A stretch of DNA of 64,000 bases from Streptococcaceae bacterium (GCA_902363395.1 CABIZZ010000003.1:62001-126000); one strand, 5' to 3'; numbered from the stretch's first letter, positions 1 through 9,778 are shown. Program-made: numbers and translations. The notes: generated by a model not told the origin, from the letters alone.

Positions 1-1
1 C

Positions 2-67
2 ATGGTTGAAACCTATGCCATCTTGGCCTTCGTTGTGTCCTTCCTATTGACCCTACGCGTCGGCTAA
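2..67 (+). CDS. ntpK: V-type ATPase subunit K (proteolipid), 3' end only
   Basis: The reading frame open from the window edge ends at TAA 65-67 and encodes a hydrophobic tail (ETYAILAFVVSFLLTLRVG). This fits the last transmembrane helix of the membrane-ring proteolipid of a V-type ATPase, with the acidic residue just before it. It lies directly upstream of ntpE, as in streptococcal ntp operons. The gene start is outside the window, so the call rests on the short tail plus the neighbours. Confidence 0.75.
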   Translation: MVETYAILAFVVSFLLTLRVG

Positions 68-136
68 GAACTAGCTTTGATGAATTCGTCTCGCGAGACG
101 AAAAACAAAAGACGCATGCAATAGGAGAAATAACGA

Positions 137-727
137 ATGGATGAACAAACCCAATTAAAGGATTCGATCTTGGCCCAAGCCCACGAAAAAGGGCGTAAAC
201 TCTTAGAAGAGGCCAAGGAAACCATCCTAAAAGAAGAGACGGCGCAAGAAGATCGTTTGATCCAAGATAAACTCAATCAACGTGCTGAGCAGCTCAAGCG
301 GATTCAACGTCAATTGCAACGTGAAACCCAACAAATCGAAAATAAAAAACGCCAATCAACCCTTGTCACCAAGCAACGAGTCTTAAAGGATCTCTTTTCA
401 GATGCTTATGAAGCAATGGCGGCTTGGCCCCTTGACAAGGAAATGCAGTTTGTAGATGCGATTTTAGACCGCTATCAAGGGCAAGTTGTGACTCTGACCT
501 TTGGGGCGGTGAGTGCTAGCAAATTTGATTCAGCAGCTCTCGATAGATTGAAGCAGACTCATCAGAATGTGACAGTTGCAGATGCGACGATCCCAGCTCA
601 AGCAGGTTTTGTCTTGTCGGTTGGGAAGATTGATGACAACTATCTCTACCGTGATTTGGTGGATTCCATTTGGGAGCAAGAAAGCTACCAGATGGCAGCC
701 AGCATTTTCACAGATGAAGAGAACTAG
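137..727 (+). CDS. ntpE: V-type ATP synthase subunit E
   Basis: Peripheral stalk subunit of the V-type ATPase, 196 aa, usual length for the family. Residues about 5-85 are a highly charged Lys/Glu/Gln-rich helix typical of the E-subunit coiled coil. The C-terminal half is the globular domain that contacts the catalytic head. AGGAG about 8 nt upstream supports the ATG at 137. It sits between ntpK and ntpC, and the operon context makes the assignment firm although the primary sequence of E subunits is poorly conserved. Confidence 0.9.
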   Translation: MDEQTQLKDSILAQAHEKGRKLLEEAKETILKEETAQEDRLIQDKLNQRAEQLKRIQRQLQRETQQIENKKRQSTLVTKQRVLKDLFSDAYEAMAAWPLDKEMQFVDAILDRYQGQVVTLTFGAVSASKFDSAALDRLKQTHQNVTVADATIPAQAGFVLSVGKIDDNYLYRDLVDSIWEQESYQMAASIFTDEEN

Positions 728-736
728 GAGGTTGCA

Positions 737-1756
737 ATGAGCGAACGGACCTATTCTCAAGTCAATACAGGAATCAGCGTACGTGAGGCTAGTTTTGTCA
801 GTCCCAGTCAGTTCGAGCAGTTGCTTGCAAGTCCCTCCAGTGAGAGTCGAGAAGGCTTGCTGCAAGGAACGTCCTATGCTCTAGATAGCCAGGAGATCAA
901 GGATTTAGCAGCCCTTGAAGCCCGCCTGATGGCAGCCTTGTTGGCAGAATACCAATGGGCTTTTGAGGTAAGCCCTCAGTCAGACCTGGTTAGCCTTTTT
1001 ACCTTGAAGTACACCTATCACAATCTCAAGGTTTATCTAAAACACAAGGCGACAGAGCGCAAGTTGGGACATTTATTGATCCCTATCGGTCCTTATTCTC
1101 TCGATGTGCTCGAGCATTTGGTGGCGACCTTTTCTGCGGAGCATTGTCCAGCCTTTATGGCGGAAGAAGTGGCTGCAACCTGGCAAGAATTCCAAGACTA
1201 TCAGGACTTGCGGGTTCTCGAAATCGGGATGGACTTAGCTTATTTTAAACACCTGAGATACTTAGGGGACAGCCTAGATCATCCGATTCTGAAGCAGTTA
1301 GTGGACGTGACCATTGACTTTTACAATGCGATTACGGTCAAGCGGGCCTTGGATCAGCAAAAACCGCATAGTTTCATGCACCAATTGCTCTCAGATGAAG
1401 GGAGTCTCAGTGCCCATCAGGTGATCGACCTGCTAGAATCGGGTCAGTGGTTGACCTGGTTTTATCAAATCAATCCGCTGGACTACGATCTTGCCTTAGA
1501 GACTTATGAAGAAAAGATGCGCACCGGTCAACTAAGGACCGTAGAGTTGGAGTATTTAGAAAGTTTGGTGAAATTCAGTCTTCTAGACGCTGGCCGTTTT
1601 GAAGTCGATGGACCCCTACCCCTTGTCCGTTACCTTTACGGAAAAGAGTTAGAAGTGACCAACCTTCGTTTGGTCCTCTCTGGTTTGGACAATGGTTTTC
1701 CGCTAGCAGACATCAAAGAAAGGATGAGACCGATTTATGGACAAACAGACCTATAA
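737..1756 (+). CDS. ntpC: V-type ATP synthase subunit C
   Basis: Subunit C (d-type) couples the membrane rotor ring to the central stalk of the V-type ATPase. The 339-aa, mostly helical protein with no membrane segments has the usual family length. It starts 9 nt after the ntpE stop with GGAGG in the gap. Its 3' end overlaps the start of ntpF by 20 nt (1737-1756), which suggests translational coupling. Confidence 0.9.
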   Translation: MSERTYSQVNTGISVREASFVSPSQFEQLLASPSSESREGLLQGTSYALDSQEIKDLAALEARLMAALLAEYQWAFEVSPQSDLVSLFTLKYTYHNLKVYLKHKATERKLGHLLIPIGPYSLDVLEHLVATFSAEHCPAFMAEEVAATWQEFQDYQDLRVLEIGMDLAYFKHLRYLGDSLDHPILKQLVDVTIDFYNAITVKRALDQQKPHSFMHQLLSDEGSLSAHQVIDLLESGQWLTWFYQINPLDYDLALETYEEKMRTGQLRTVELEYLESLVKFSLLDAGRFEVDGPLPLVRYLYGKELEVTNLRLVLSGLDNGFPLADIKERMRPIYGQTDL

Positions 1757-2057
1757 GATCGCCGTTGTGGGCAATCGGGACGCCATCCTTCCTTTTCGCC
1801 TGATTGGCTTTCAAACCTATCCGGTCACAGAGCCGCAAGAAGCGATCAATACCTTGCGAAAACTCAGTCGGGAAAACTTCGGGATTATCTACCTGACAGA
1901 GGATATAGCTCAGGCCATTCCAGATACAGTGGCTTTTTACGACCAGCAGCTGACACCGGCTCTGATCCTTATACCGACCCATAGAGGAACTACAGGACTG
2001 GGCCAACAGCGAATTCGGGACAATGTCGAAAAGGCAGTAGGACAGGATATTTTATGA
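1737..2057 (+). CDS. ntpF: V-type ATP synthase subunit F
   Basis: Small central-stalk subunit (106 aa) with the Rossmann-like start KIAVVGNRD and the conserved stretch FGIIYLTEDIA typical of V/A-type subunit F. The ATG lies inside the ntpC reading frame, with AAAGAAAGGATGAGA upstream giving a ribosome binding site. Its end overlaps the next gene by 4 nt (ATGA, 2054-2057). It is named NtpG or NtpF in different streptococcal annotations. Confidence 0.88.
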   Translation: MDKQTYKIAVVGNRDAILPFRLIGFQTYPVTEPQEAINTLRKLSRENFGIIYLTEDIAQAIPDTVAFYDQQLTPALILIPTHRGTTGLGQQRIRDNVEKAVGQDIL

Positions 2058-2758
2058 GAACAAATGAATTTGGCCAAGCGATTGGCGATGCACTGCCGGA
2101 TTTTACACCGGGTCGTCTGCCAGCTATTGATCGGATCGAGGGTCGCTATACCGTGATCGAGCGCCTCTCAAAAGAAAAACATGGAGCAGATCTTTATCAG
2201 GTCTACGGGCCGGACTCTCCAGCAGCGATGTGGACCTTTCTGTTCAAAGGTCCTGCCCGCAATGAAGAGGAGTGGGACCGCTTATTAGATGATCTCATGA
2301 CAGATCAAGGTCGCTTTTACTATGCGATTGTAGACAAAGATTCAGGCAAGGCTTTGGGGACTTTCTCTCTCATGCGGATCGATCAAGCTAATCGGGTAAT
2401 CGAAGTCGGAGCAGTCACCTACTCACCAGCGCTCCAAAAAACACGCATGGCTACGGAAGCCCAGTATCTGTTAGCGCGCTACGTGTTTGAAGATTTAGGC
2501 TACCGCCGCTATGAGTGGAAATTCGATGCCTTAAACCAAGCATCTCGCAAAGCAGCTGAGCGCTTAGGGTTCACCTATGAAGGCTGTTTCCGTCAGGCCG
2601 TTGTTTATAAAGGTCGGACTCGAGATACAGATTGGTTGTCTATCATTGACCAAGAATGGCCAGCAATCAAAGAGCGCTTCGAAGCCTGGTTGGATCCAAC
2701 TAATTTCGATGCCAATGGCCAACAAAAGCAAGCTCTAAGAGAGATAGCACAAAAGTAA
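2054..2758 (+). CDS. GNAT family N-acetyltransferase inside the ntp operon
   Basis: A 234-aa protein of the RimJ/RimL type. The central and C-terminal part carries the acetyl-CoA fold: ALGTFSLMRID, the AcCoA-site strand with EVGAVTYSPALQKTRMATEAQYL, and NQASRKAAERLGFTYEG, the classic Asn-x-x-Ser...A-x-x-LGF motif of RimL relatives. It starts on an ATGA overlap with ntpF and ends 33 nt before ntpA, so it must be co-transcribed with the ATPase. Substrate unknown. Acetylation of an ATPase subunit or of a small molecule are both guesses. It is not a structural ATPase subunit. Confidence 0.85.
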   Translation: MRTNEFGQAIGDALPDFTPGRLPAIDRIEGRYTVIERLSKEKHGADLYQVYGPDSPAAMWTFLFKGPARNEEEWDRLLDDLMTDQGRFYYAIVDKDSGKALGTFSLMRIDQANRVIEVGAVTYSPALQKTRMATEAQYLLARYVFEDLGYRRYEWKFDALNQASRKAAERLGFTYEGCFRQAVVYKGRTRDTDWLSIIDQEWPAIKERFEAWLDPTNFDANGQQKQALREIAQK

Positions 2759-2791
2759 AACAAAGAAACAAAGGATTCCCAGGAGGAATAC

Positions 2792-4582
2792 ATGACTCAA
2801 GGAAAAATTATCAAAGTTTCCGGTCCCTTGGTGGTTGCATCAGGGATGCAGGAGGCCAATATCCAAGACATTTGCCGGGTCGGCGATCTTGGTTTGATTG
2901 GCGAAATTATTGAGATGCGGCGGGATGAAGCCTCTATCCAAGTATACGAAGAAACATCTGGAGTCGGTCCAGGAGAACCAGTGGTAACAACTGGAGCTCC
3001 CCTTTCTGTCGAGTTGGGACCAGGCTTGATCTCTCAGATGTTTGACGGGATCCAACGCCCCTTGGAACGTTTCCAAGAAGTCACCGCCAGCGATTTTTTG
3101 GTTCGTGGGGTGCAAGTTCCTAATCTAGATCGTGACACCAAATGGACCTTCGAACCAAGCGTAGCAGAAGGAACTGAGGTAGTCGCAGGAGACATCGTCG
3201 GTACGGTCCAGGAAACCAATATGGTGGAACACCGCATCATGGTACCGTTTGGTGTGAGTGGACGTGTGACCAAGATCGCAGCAGGTTCTTACACAGTGGA
3301 AGAGCCGGTCTATGAGATCGAGCAGGCAGATGGTAGCCTCTTTACCGGAACCTTGATGCAAAAATGGCCGGTTCGTCGAGGCCGTCCCTTTGCACAAAAA
3401 CTGATTCCGGTAGAGCCTTTGGTCACAGGTCAACGGGTCATTGATACCTTCTTCCCTGTAACAAAAGGTGGAGCTGCAGCTGTACCCGGTCCTTTCGGAG
3501 CTGGGAAAACAGTTGTGCAACACCAGGTGGCTAAGTTTGCCAATGTGGATATCGTGATTTACGTTGGTTGTGGGGAACGTGGGAATGAAATGACGGACGT
3601 TCTGAATGAATTTCCTGAATTGATTGATCCAACGACTGGTCAATCCATTATGCAACGGACCGTTCTGATCGCCAACACTTCGAACATGCCAGTAGCGGCG
3701 CGGGAAGCGTCCATCTATACAGGGATCACCATTGCGGAATATTTCCGTGATATGGGCTATTCCGTTGCCATCATGGCCGATTCGACATCGCGCTGGGCAG
3801 AAGCTCTTCGTGAAATGTCTGGTCGTCTAGAAGAAATGCCAGGGGATGAAGGCTACCCGGCCTACCTTGGTAGCCGGATTGCTGAGTACTACGAACGGGC
3901 CGGTCGAGTCAAGACACTTGGAACCACTGCGCGTGAAGGCTCTATTACAGCGATCGGTGCCGTTTCCCCTCCAGGTGGAGATATTTCAGAGCCGGTAACG
4001 CAAAATACCTTGCGGATCGTTAAGGTTTTCTGGGGACTGGATGCTCAATTGGCCCAACGCCGCCATTTCCCAGCCATCAACTGGTTGAGTTCTTATTCCC
4101 TTTACCAAGATGAAGTTGGTCGCTATATCGATCTACATGAACAAATCAGCTGGTCTGAAAAAGTGACCCGTGCCATGAACTTGCTTCAAAAGGAAAGTGA
4201 ACTGCAAGAAATTGTGCGTTTGGTTGGTCTGGATTCCTTGTCTGAAAAAGACCGCTTAACCATGAATGCGGCCAAGATGATCCGCGAAGACTACCTGCAA
4301 CAAAATGCCTTTGATGAGGTCGATACCTATACCTCTTTCAGCAAGCAGGTAGCCTTGTTGACCAACATTTTAACCTTTGACCAAGAAAGTCAAAAAGCAC
4401 TAGAATTGGGGGCTTACTTCACAGAAATCATGGAAGGAACCGTAACTCTTCGAGACCGTATTGCCCGGAGTAAGTTCATCCATGAGGACCAGTTGGAAAC
4501 CATTAAAGCCTTGAAAGAAGAAATCGTAGAAACCCTACACCAAATCGTAGCCCAAGGAGGAGTAGACAATGAGCGTGATTAA
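2792..4582 (+). CDS. ntpA: V-type ATP synthase catalytic subunit A
   Basis: Catalytic nucleotide-binding subunit, 596 aa. The Walker A loop GPFGAGKTV lies near residues 232-240. The long A-type insertion (residues about 110-200, the non-homologous region found in V/A-type A subunits) is present, as are [39 protein letters not shown] catalytic-head sequences. A good AGGAGG stands before the ATG at 2792. The end overlaps ntpB by 14 nt. Streptococcal V-type enzymes act as ion-translocating ATPases or synthases at the membrane. Which ion is moved cannot be read here. Confidence 0.97.
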   Translation: MTQGKIIKVSGPLVVASGMQEANIQDICRVGDLGLIGEIIEMRRDEASIQVYEETSGVGPGEPVVTTGAPLSVELGPGLISQMFDGIQRPLERFQEVTASDFLVRGVQVPNLDRDTKWTFEPSVAEGTEVVAGDIVGTVQETNMVEHRIMVPFGVSGRVTKIAAGSYTVEEPVYEIEQADGSLFTGTLMQKWPVRRGRPFAQKLIPVEPLVTGQRVIDTFFPVTKGGAAAVPGPFGAGKTVVQHQVAKFANVDIVIYVGCGERGNEMTDVLNEFPELIDPTTGQSIMQRTVLIANTSNMPVAAREASIYTGITIAEYFRDMGYSVAIMADSTSRWAEALREMSGRLEEMPGDEGYPAYLGSRIAEYYERAGRVKTLGTTAREGSITAIGAVSPPGGDISEPVTQNTLRIVKVFWGLDAQLAQRRHFPAINWLSSYSLYQDEVGRYIDLHEQISWSEKVTRAMNLLQKESELQEIVRLVGLDSLSEKDRLTMNAAKMIREDYLQQNAFDEVDTYTSFSKQVALLTNILTFDQESQKALELGAYFTEIMEGTVTLRDRIARSKFIHEDQLETIKALKEEIVETLHQIVAQGGVDNERD

Positions 4583-5966
4583 AGAATACCGTACTGTCAG
4601 CGAAGTTGTTGGCCCCTTGATGATTGTCGATCAGGTCGAGGGGGTTCACTACAATGAACTCGTAGAAATCAAGCTCCATGACGGAACAACCCGTCAGGGA
4701 CAAGTCCTCGAAGTCCAAGAAGACAAGGCCATGGTCCAGCTCTTTGAAGGATCTAGCGGGATCAACTTGGAAAAAGCCAAGGTTCGTTTTACCGGACGTC
4801 CCCTAGAACTTCCTGTATCTGAAGACATGGTGGGACGCATCTTTAACGGGATGGGCAAACCCATCGATGGCGGTCCAGAGATTATCCCAGAGAAGTACTT
4901 GGACATTGATGGTCAAGCCATCAACCCTGTTTCACGGGACTATCCGGATGAATTTATCCAGACAGGGATCTCAGCTATTGACCATTTGAATACCTTGGTT
5001 CGGGGTCAAAAACTCCCAGTCTTCTCAGGTTCTGGTCTTCCTCACAAGGAGTTGGCGGCTCAGATTGCTCGTCAAGCGACGGTGCTTAATTCGGAGGAAA
5101 ACTTCGCCGTGGTCTTTGCGGCCATGGGAATTACCTTTGAAGAAGCCGAGTTCTTTATGAACGACCTGCGGGAGACAGGTGCGATTGACCGCTCTGTTCT
5201 CTTCATCAACCTAGCCAATGACCCAGCTATCGAGCGGATTGCGACCCCTCGGATCGCCTTGACCGCTGCCGAATATTTGGCTTATGAAAAAGATATGCAC
5301 GTCTTGGTTATTATGACCGACATGACCAACTACTGTGAAGCCCTTCGGGAAGTATCTGCTGCCCGCCGGGAAGTTCCAGGACGTCGGGGCTATCCAGGCT
5401 ACCTTTATACCAACCTCTCAACCCTCTACGAACGTGCAGGACGCTTGGTTGGAAAGAAAGGATCTGTGACCCAAATTCCGATCCTATCCATGCCAGAAGA
5501 TGACATCACCCACCCCATCCCTGACTTGACAGGCTACATCACCGAAGGTCAGATTATTCTGTCCCGCGATCTCTACAATAGTGGTTACCGCCCACCGATT
5601 AATGTTCTTCCATCCCTTTCTCGTTTGAAGGACAAGGGTTCTGGTGAAGGCAAAACTCGGGAAGACCATGCGGCGACCATGAACCAGCTCTTTGCGGCCT
5701 ACGCCCAAGGAAAACAAGCCAAAGAACTGGCTGTGGTGCTCGGAGAATCCGCCTTGTCCGATACAGACAAGCTCTATGTTAAGTTTACCGATCGCTTTGA
5801 GAAGGAGTACATCAACCAAGGCTTTACCACCAATCGGACCATTCAAGAAAGTCTGGATCTAGGCTGGGAATTGCTGGCTATCTTACCACGGACCGAGCTC
5901 AAGCGGATCAAGGATGACATGATTGACGAATACCTCCCAAAAACTTCTCAGGAAGCACAAGCCTAG
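4569..5966 (+). CDS. ntpB: V-type ATP synthase subunit B
   Basis: Non-catalytic nucleotide-binding subunit, 465 aa, forming the A3B3 hexamer with NtpA. It has the B-subunit stretch [21 protein letters not shown] in place of a Walker A loop and the conserved [21 protein letters not shown]. It starts inside the 3' end of ntpA (ATG 4569; AAGGAGGAG just upstream), and GGAGG precedes the next gene ntpD. Length and motifs are standard. Confidence 0.97.
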   Translation: MSVIKEYRTVSEVVGPLMIVDQVEGVHYNELVEIKLHDGTTRQGQVLEVQEDKAMVQLFEGSSGINLEKAKVRFTGRPLELPVSEDMVGRIFNGMGKPIDGGPEIIPEKYLDIDGQAINPVSRDYPDEFIQTGISAIDHLNTLVRGQKLPVFSGSGLPHKELAAQIARQATVLNSEENFAVVFAAMGITFEEAEFFMNDLRETGAIDRSVLFINLANDPAIERIATPRIALTAAEYLAYEKDMHVLVIMTDMTNYCEALREVSAARREVPGRRGYPGYLYTNLSTLYERAGRLVGKKGSVTQIPILSMPEDDITHPIPDLTGYITEGQIILSRDLYNSGYRPPINVLPSLSRLKDKGSGEGKTREDHAATMNQLFAAYAQGKQAKELAVVLGESALSDTDKLYVKFTDRFEKEYINQGFTTNRTIQESLDLGWELLAILPRTELKRIKDDMIDEYLPKTSQEAQA

Positions 5967-5987
5967 GAGTAGAAAGGAGGAAGTCAG

Positions 5988-6611
5988 ATGGCACGATTAA
6001 ATGTCAAACCCACTCGGATGGAGTTAAACACCCTCAAAGAGCGTCTGAAAACGGCAACCAGAGGACATAAACTTCTCAAGGACAAACGAGACGAGCTCAT
6101 GCGACGCTTCATCGAATCGGTCCGTGAAAATGACCGCCTCCGTCAGAAGGTTGAAGCCGCTCTGATTGGGAATATGCAAGAGTTTGTCCTGGCCAAATGT
6201 CTGGAAAATGACCTCATGGTCCAGGAAATCTTTGCAGTTCCGACGCGAGAAGTCAGCCTGCATATCGAGACGGAGAACATCATGAGTGTGCGCGTACCCA
6301 AGATGCATGCTCGTATCGATAATCCATATGGAGACGATGAGGGAGACGTGGTATACAGCTATGTGGCTTCCAATAGCCAGATGGACAATACCATTCAAGA
6401 AATGGAAGAACTCCTTCCAGACCTGTTGCGCCTGGCAGAGATTGAAAAAACTTGTCAGCTCATGGCCGATGAGATCGAAAAGACACGCCGTCGGGTCAAT
6501 GGATTGGAATATGCGACGATTCCAGACCTCAAGGAAACCATCTACTATATCGAAATGAAACTCGAAGAAGCCGAACGCGCCAACCTGGTCCGAATGATGA
6601 AGGTCAAATAA
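5988..6611 (+). CDS. ntpD: V-type ATP synthase subunit D
   Basis: Central rotor shaft of the V-type ATPase, 207 aa. The N-terminal signature [22 protein letters not shown] and the C-terminal stretch [27 protein letters not shown] are typical of the D subunit, with long N- and C-terminal helices forming a coiled coil. AAAGGAGG lies 10 nt before the ATG. It is the last gene of the operon, followed at 6633-6676 by an intrinsic terminator. Confidence 0.95.
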   Translation: MARLNVKPTRMELNTLKERLKTATRGHKLLKDKRDELMRRFIESVRENDRLRQKVEAALIGNMQEFVLAKCLENDLMVQEIFAVPTREVSLHIETENIMSVRVPKMHARIDNPYGDDEGDVVYSYVASNSQMDNTIQEMEELLPDLLRLAEIEKTCQLMADEIEKTRRRVNGLEYATIPDLKETIYYIEMKLEEAERANLVRMMKVK

Positions 6612-6632
6612 GATACAAGCCGTTAAAAACAG

Positions 6633-6676
6633 CACCTCAAGTGATGTCTACAGGACACGAACTTGGGGTGTTTTTT
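6633..6676 (+). terminator. Intrinsic terminator of the ntp operon
   Basis: The arms CACCTCAAGT (6633-6642) and ACTTGGGGTG (6661-6670) pair with one G-T pair, followed by six T. It lies 21 nt after the ntpD stop. Confidence 0.9.
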
Positions 6677-6786
6677 AGCTTTTATTCAACTGAAAAATCT
6701 TTCAAAATTCCCTCGTTCATGGCTTTCAAAGGCTTCTGATACAATGAATTTGTTTGATCATCCAAATAGTACTAACTGTCATTAAT

Positions 6787-6803
6787 TGTTAAGAGAATGT
6801 AAC
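6787..6803 (+). promoter_or_regulatory. WalR (VicR) box upstream of the LysM protein gene
   Basis: TGTTAA-GAGAA-TGTAAC matches the WalR consensus TGTWAH-N5-TGTWAH exactly. A further TGTTAC follows at 6817-6822, giving an inverted TGTAAC/GTTACA pair. WalR/VicR controls cell-wall hydrolase-type secreted proteins in streptococci, which fits the downstream gene. The match is seen directly; regulation is inferred. Confidence 0.75.
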
Positions 6804-6877
6804 AAGAAAGGGCTAATGTTACAAATTAGGGTCAGTTAGATTAAAAGAAAAGAAGAGCCATTTTAAAGACAAAAAAT

Positions 6878-6918
6878 GTGGTAGAATATTAAATGTATCT
6901 GTCTGGAGATAAATCTCC
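6878..6918 (+). promoter_or_regulatory. Extended -10 promoter and small leader hairpin of the LysM gene
   Basis: TGG-TAGAAT (6879-6887) is an extended -10 element with no clear -35, which fits dependence on an activator such as WalR bound at 6787-6803. The start would be near 6894. The leader carries the palindrome GGAGATAAATCTCC (6905-6918). The rest of the 334-nt gap 6612-6945 shows no gene. Confidence 0.6.
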
Positions 6919-6945
6919 GATAATAAGAAAACGAGGAAAGAACGT

Positions 6946-8118
6946 ATGAAGAAAGTAAATAAAAAAGCTTTAATTGCTTCGACTGTTGCTATGGCAGTCT
7001 TGCCATTTACAACTGGTAAAGCAGAATCAAATGGGGACTGGGTTGCCCGTTCTGTAGATGAAATTCGTGCAGATATTTCAACTTCAGAAAACAAACAAAC
7101 CTACACTATCAAATATGGAGATACCCTAAGCACGATTGCGGAAGCTTTGAATGTTGACGTAACTGTTTTGGCAAACTTGAACCAAATCAGCAACATTGAT
7201 TTGATTTTCCCAGGAACTATCTTGACAACAACTGTCAATGATCAAAACCAAGTAACAGGTGTAGAAATCCAAACTCCTACAGCAGGTAATGCTGATGCAA
7301 CTGTGACAACTTCTGCTGATTTGACAAACAACCAAATCAAAGTAGACAACCAAACTGTTGCAGTGGGTGATTTGACAAAACCAGTAGCAGATGAAAACAA
7401 CCAAGCTGTAGAACTCCCTCAAGCACCTGCAGTTGTAGCAGCAGTGGCAGAGCAAGTGTCAGAAAGCTTGCCAACTCCAGAAGCACCAGCTGAAAAACCT
7501 GCACCAGCAGCTCCAGTAGCAGAGGAAGCACCAGCACCAGTTGTTGAAGAAGCACCTGCGCAACCTGCTGCAGCGCCAGCTGAAGTAGCGGCTCCTGTAG
7601 AAGCACCAGTTGTTGAGGAAGCACCAGCGGCTCCAGTAGCTGAACCAGCTCCAGTCGTAGAAGTTCCAGCAGAACCAGAAGTTACTGCGGTTGCTTCAAC
7701 ACCACAATATGGTGCACCAGCACCAGTTGTTGATACGACAGCTTCAACTCCTTCAACAGCAACTCCAACTTCAAATGAAGGTCTTCAACCTCAAACAATT
7801 AAATTCAAAGAACAAGTGATTAATGAACTTGGCTTGACTGATATCGGTGGTTACCGTCCTGGTGACCCAGAAGATCACGGTAAAGGTCTTGCAATCGACG
7901 TTATGGTTCCAGAAAGTTCAGCGATCGGTGATCAAGTAGCTCAATATGCAATCGATCACATGCAAGAAAATGGAATTTCTTACATCATCTGGAAACAACG
8001 TTTCTATGCTCCAGTAAATAACATTTATGGACCAGCAAACACTTGGAATGAAATGCCAGACCGTGGTAGCGTAACAGAAAATCACTACGACCACGTACAC
8101 GTATCATTTTACGAATAA
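6946..8118 (+). CDS. Secreted LysM protein with C-terminal ARB_07466/M15-like domain (Sip type)
   Basis: A 390-aa exported cell-wall protein. Residues 1-27 form a signal peptide (charged start, hydrophobic core, GKA/ES). One LysM domain (about 51-93, YTIKYGDTLSTIAEALNVDV) should bind peptidoglycan. An Ala/Pro/Val/Glu-rich linker spans about 145-250. The C-terminal 110 residues contain HGKGLAIDV and HYDHVHVSF; this His...Asp...HxH pattern resembles the zinc ligands of M15-type peptidases. The architecture matches the Sip (surface immunogenic protein) family of streptococci. Catalytic activity is not proven. The WalR box upstream fits a wall-remodelling role. Monocistronic, with a terminator at 8131-8160. 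Confidence 0.88.
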   Translation: MKKVNKKALIASTVAMAVLPFTTGKAESNGDWVARSVDEIRADISTSENKQTYTIKYGDTLSTIAEALNVDVTVLANLNQISNIDLIFPGTILTTTVNDQNQVTGVEIQTPTAGNADATVTTSADLTNNQIKVDNQTVAVGDLTKPVADENNQAVELPQAPAVVAAVAEQVSESLPTPEAPAEKPAPAAPVAEEAPAPVVEEAPAQPAAAPAEVAAPVEAPVVEEAPAAPVAEPAPVVEVPAEPEVTAVASTPQYGAPAPVVDTTASTPSTATPTSNEGLQPQTIKFKEQVINELGLTDIGGYRPGDPEDHGKGLAIDVMVPESSAIGDQVAQYAIDHMQENGISYIIWKQRFYAPVNNIYGPANTWNEMPDRGSVTENHYDHVHVSFYE

Positions 8119-8130
8119 TTAAGCATAGCA

Positions 8131-8160
8131 AAGAATCAGGAATGTCCTGATTCTTTTTTC
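8131..8160 (+). terminator. Intrinsic terminator after the LysM gene
   Basis: AAGAATCAGGA and TCCTGATTCTT form an 11-bp stem followed by a T run. It separates this gene from the converging MFS gene. Confidence 0.93.
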
Positions 8161-8201
8161 GTATAAAAAATAGATCCCATTGCTCAAAGGGACCTAGTGG
8201 A

Positions 8202-9374
8202 TTAAAGGATGATATCAGATTTTTCAACTTGATAGAGAGCCATACTCATAAACAAAGCAACGACAAGAAGGATTAGAATACCAGGTGTCCAAGAGTGGAA
8301 GATTTGTTGGCTTGAACCAAATAAGATAGGCCCAAGTGCAGCAAAGACGTATCCTCCTGTTTGAGCTAGTCCAGAGAGCTGAGCAGTTTTCTCAGGAGAG
8401 CTAGACTTCATGGAGAAGGTAACCATGAGGTAAGGGAATAAGATACTCGTAAAACTTCCAATCAAGATATTCAGGATCAACCAGTAAATGAAGTTGTCTG
8501 TCTTTAGTAACAGCATGGCAATTCCAGTAAAACCAGCTAAAACAGTTGTTATCAGCATGATGCGACGGCTTTGTTCAGAAAGGCTGGTGGTGAGACTTGG
8601 AATGGTCATAGAGAAAGGAAGACTCATCAGGGTGAATACAGATGCTAAAATTCCTGCATTGGCTTGACTGATGCCGGCTTGGGTCGCCATGGTAGGAAGC
8701 CAGGTCATCGTCGTATAGTACAAGAGAGACTGTAGACCACAGAAGAGCATAATAGCCCAGACCTTACCGTTCTTATACCAGCTAGTCTTATTTTCATTAG
8801 AAGAGGAGCTTTTTTTCAAATAATGATTGTGACGAGCATTGGGGAGCCAGATCACAAGTGCAAGCGCACAGACAACTGTCAGCACCCAGACTAGGCCTTG
8901 CCAGGAGGTGGCTTGAGTGATAGGAACAGCGACAGAAGAAGCTACCGCAGTAGACAAACCCATTGCAGTGATATAGAGGGTTGTTAAGAAGCCAAGACGT
9001 TTTGGTTCATTAGCTTGGATCAAGCTTGGTAGAAGGACATTGATAAAGGCAATAGCAGCACCAATCAAAAGAGTTCCCACATAGAGGAGTGGAAGATTGA
9101 TGGTACGTAGAGAAGATCCAATTGTCATCAGGATCAAAACTCCGAGAAAGAGTCGCTCAATCCCAAAGCGTCTCGCCCAGCTAGTAGCAAAAGGAGAGAA
9201 AATAGCGAAGGTTAGGAGGGGCAGACTCGTCAAGAGGCCGAGAGAACTCACCTCGACACCAAAGCTAGTAGCAATATCTGATAAGACAGTGGAGAGGGTC
9301 GTAAATGGGGCCCGCAAGACCACTCCTAGTAAAAGGATTCCTGGAATGAGAAAACGAGAATGGGTTTGTTTCAT
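8202..9374 (-). CDS. MFS transporter, CynX/NimT family
   Basis: A 390-aa protein with about 12 hydrophobic segments. It starts MKQTHSRFLIPGILLLGVVLRAPF, typical of the CynX/NimT (cyanate/nitroimidazole) branch of the major facilitator superfamily. The ATG at 9374 was chosen because AAGGAGG (9381-9387) lies 6 nt upstream on the minus strand; an upstream in-frame extension has no such site. Integral membrane exporter or importer; substrate unknown. Its own sigma-A promoter lies at 9414-9442. Confidence 0.85.
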   Translation of the reverse strand: MKQTHSRFLIPGILLLGVVLRAPFTTLSTVLSDIATSFGVEVSSLGLLTSLPLLTFAIFSPFATSWARRFGIERLFLGVLILMTIGSSLRTINLPLLYVGTLLIGAAIAFINVLLPSLIQANEPKRLGFLTTLYITAMGLSTAVASSVAVPITQATSWQGLVWVLTVVCALALVIWLPNARHNHYLKKSSSSNENKTSWYKNGKVWAIMLFCGLQSLLYYTTMTWLPTMATQAGISQANAGILASVFTLMSLPFSMTIPSLTTSLSEQSRRIMLITTVLAGFTGIAMLLLKTDNFIYWLILNILIGSFTSILFPYLMVTFSMKSSSPEKTAQLSGLAQTGGYVFAALGPILFGSSQQIFHSWTPGILILLVVALFMSMALYQVEKSDIIL

Positions 9375-9413
9375 AATGTACCTCCTTGTTCGAAAATGAA
9401 CAGCATCCGTATC

Positions 9414-9442
9414 ATTATAGCACAAGAACTTGGAGGAGGCAA
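9414..9442 (-). promoter_or_regulatory. Sigma-A promoter of the MFS gene
   Basis: On the minus strand TTGCCT (9437-9442), a 17-bp spacer and TATAAT (9414-9419) form a near-consensus promoter. The predicted start lies about 30 nt before the ATG. Confidence 0.85.
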
Positions 9443-9582
9443 AAGGAATCATCGGGGAATAAAGCCCGTAAAATAGCTGTTTCGCCTACAAATATAGGAA
9501 ATAATAGAAAGATAGAGCTGAAAAAATTTTTGAAGGTTTTAAAACTTTCTTCACACATACTTTTTATAGGAGTCTAGTTATC

Positions 9583-9778
9583 TCCGCTCAAACTGCATCC
9601 ATTTCTCTAAATTCGGTTGGACTCTCCGAGTTCACCTCATTCAGTTTTCAAAAGATTGTAGTTCTCTCTGTCGTTCGAACTGCATCAATATACCTAAGCT
9701 CGTCTACGTCCCTTGGACTTGACTCACTAAAATACTAAGGAACGTAGTTTTCGCTCCGCTCAAACTGCGTCAACGTAC
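9583..9778. repeat. Three diverged copies of a CTCAAACTGCxTC repeat
   Basis: CTCCGCTCAAACTGCATC (from 9583), GTCGTTCGAACTGCATC (from 9670) and GCTCCGCTCAAACTGCGTC (from 9750) are related. The last two are followed by AATATACCTA and AACGTACCTA. They sit 80-90 nt apart in non-coding DNA and resemble pieces of the dispersed intergenic repeats of the mitis/sanguinis group. No gene was seen in the 9453-9811 interval. Confidence 0.6.

Noticed and set aside
3125-3655. A 176-codon minus-strand frame opposite ntpA
   Set aside because: Entirely inside the conserved catalytic subunit gene; no independent support.
6024-6635. A 203-codon minus-strand frame opposite ntpD
   Set aside because: It lies wholly over ntpD, which has clear family motifs, and has no ribosome binding site or domain.
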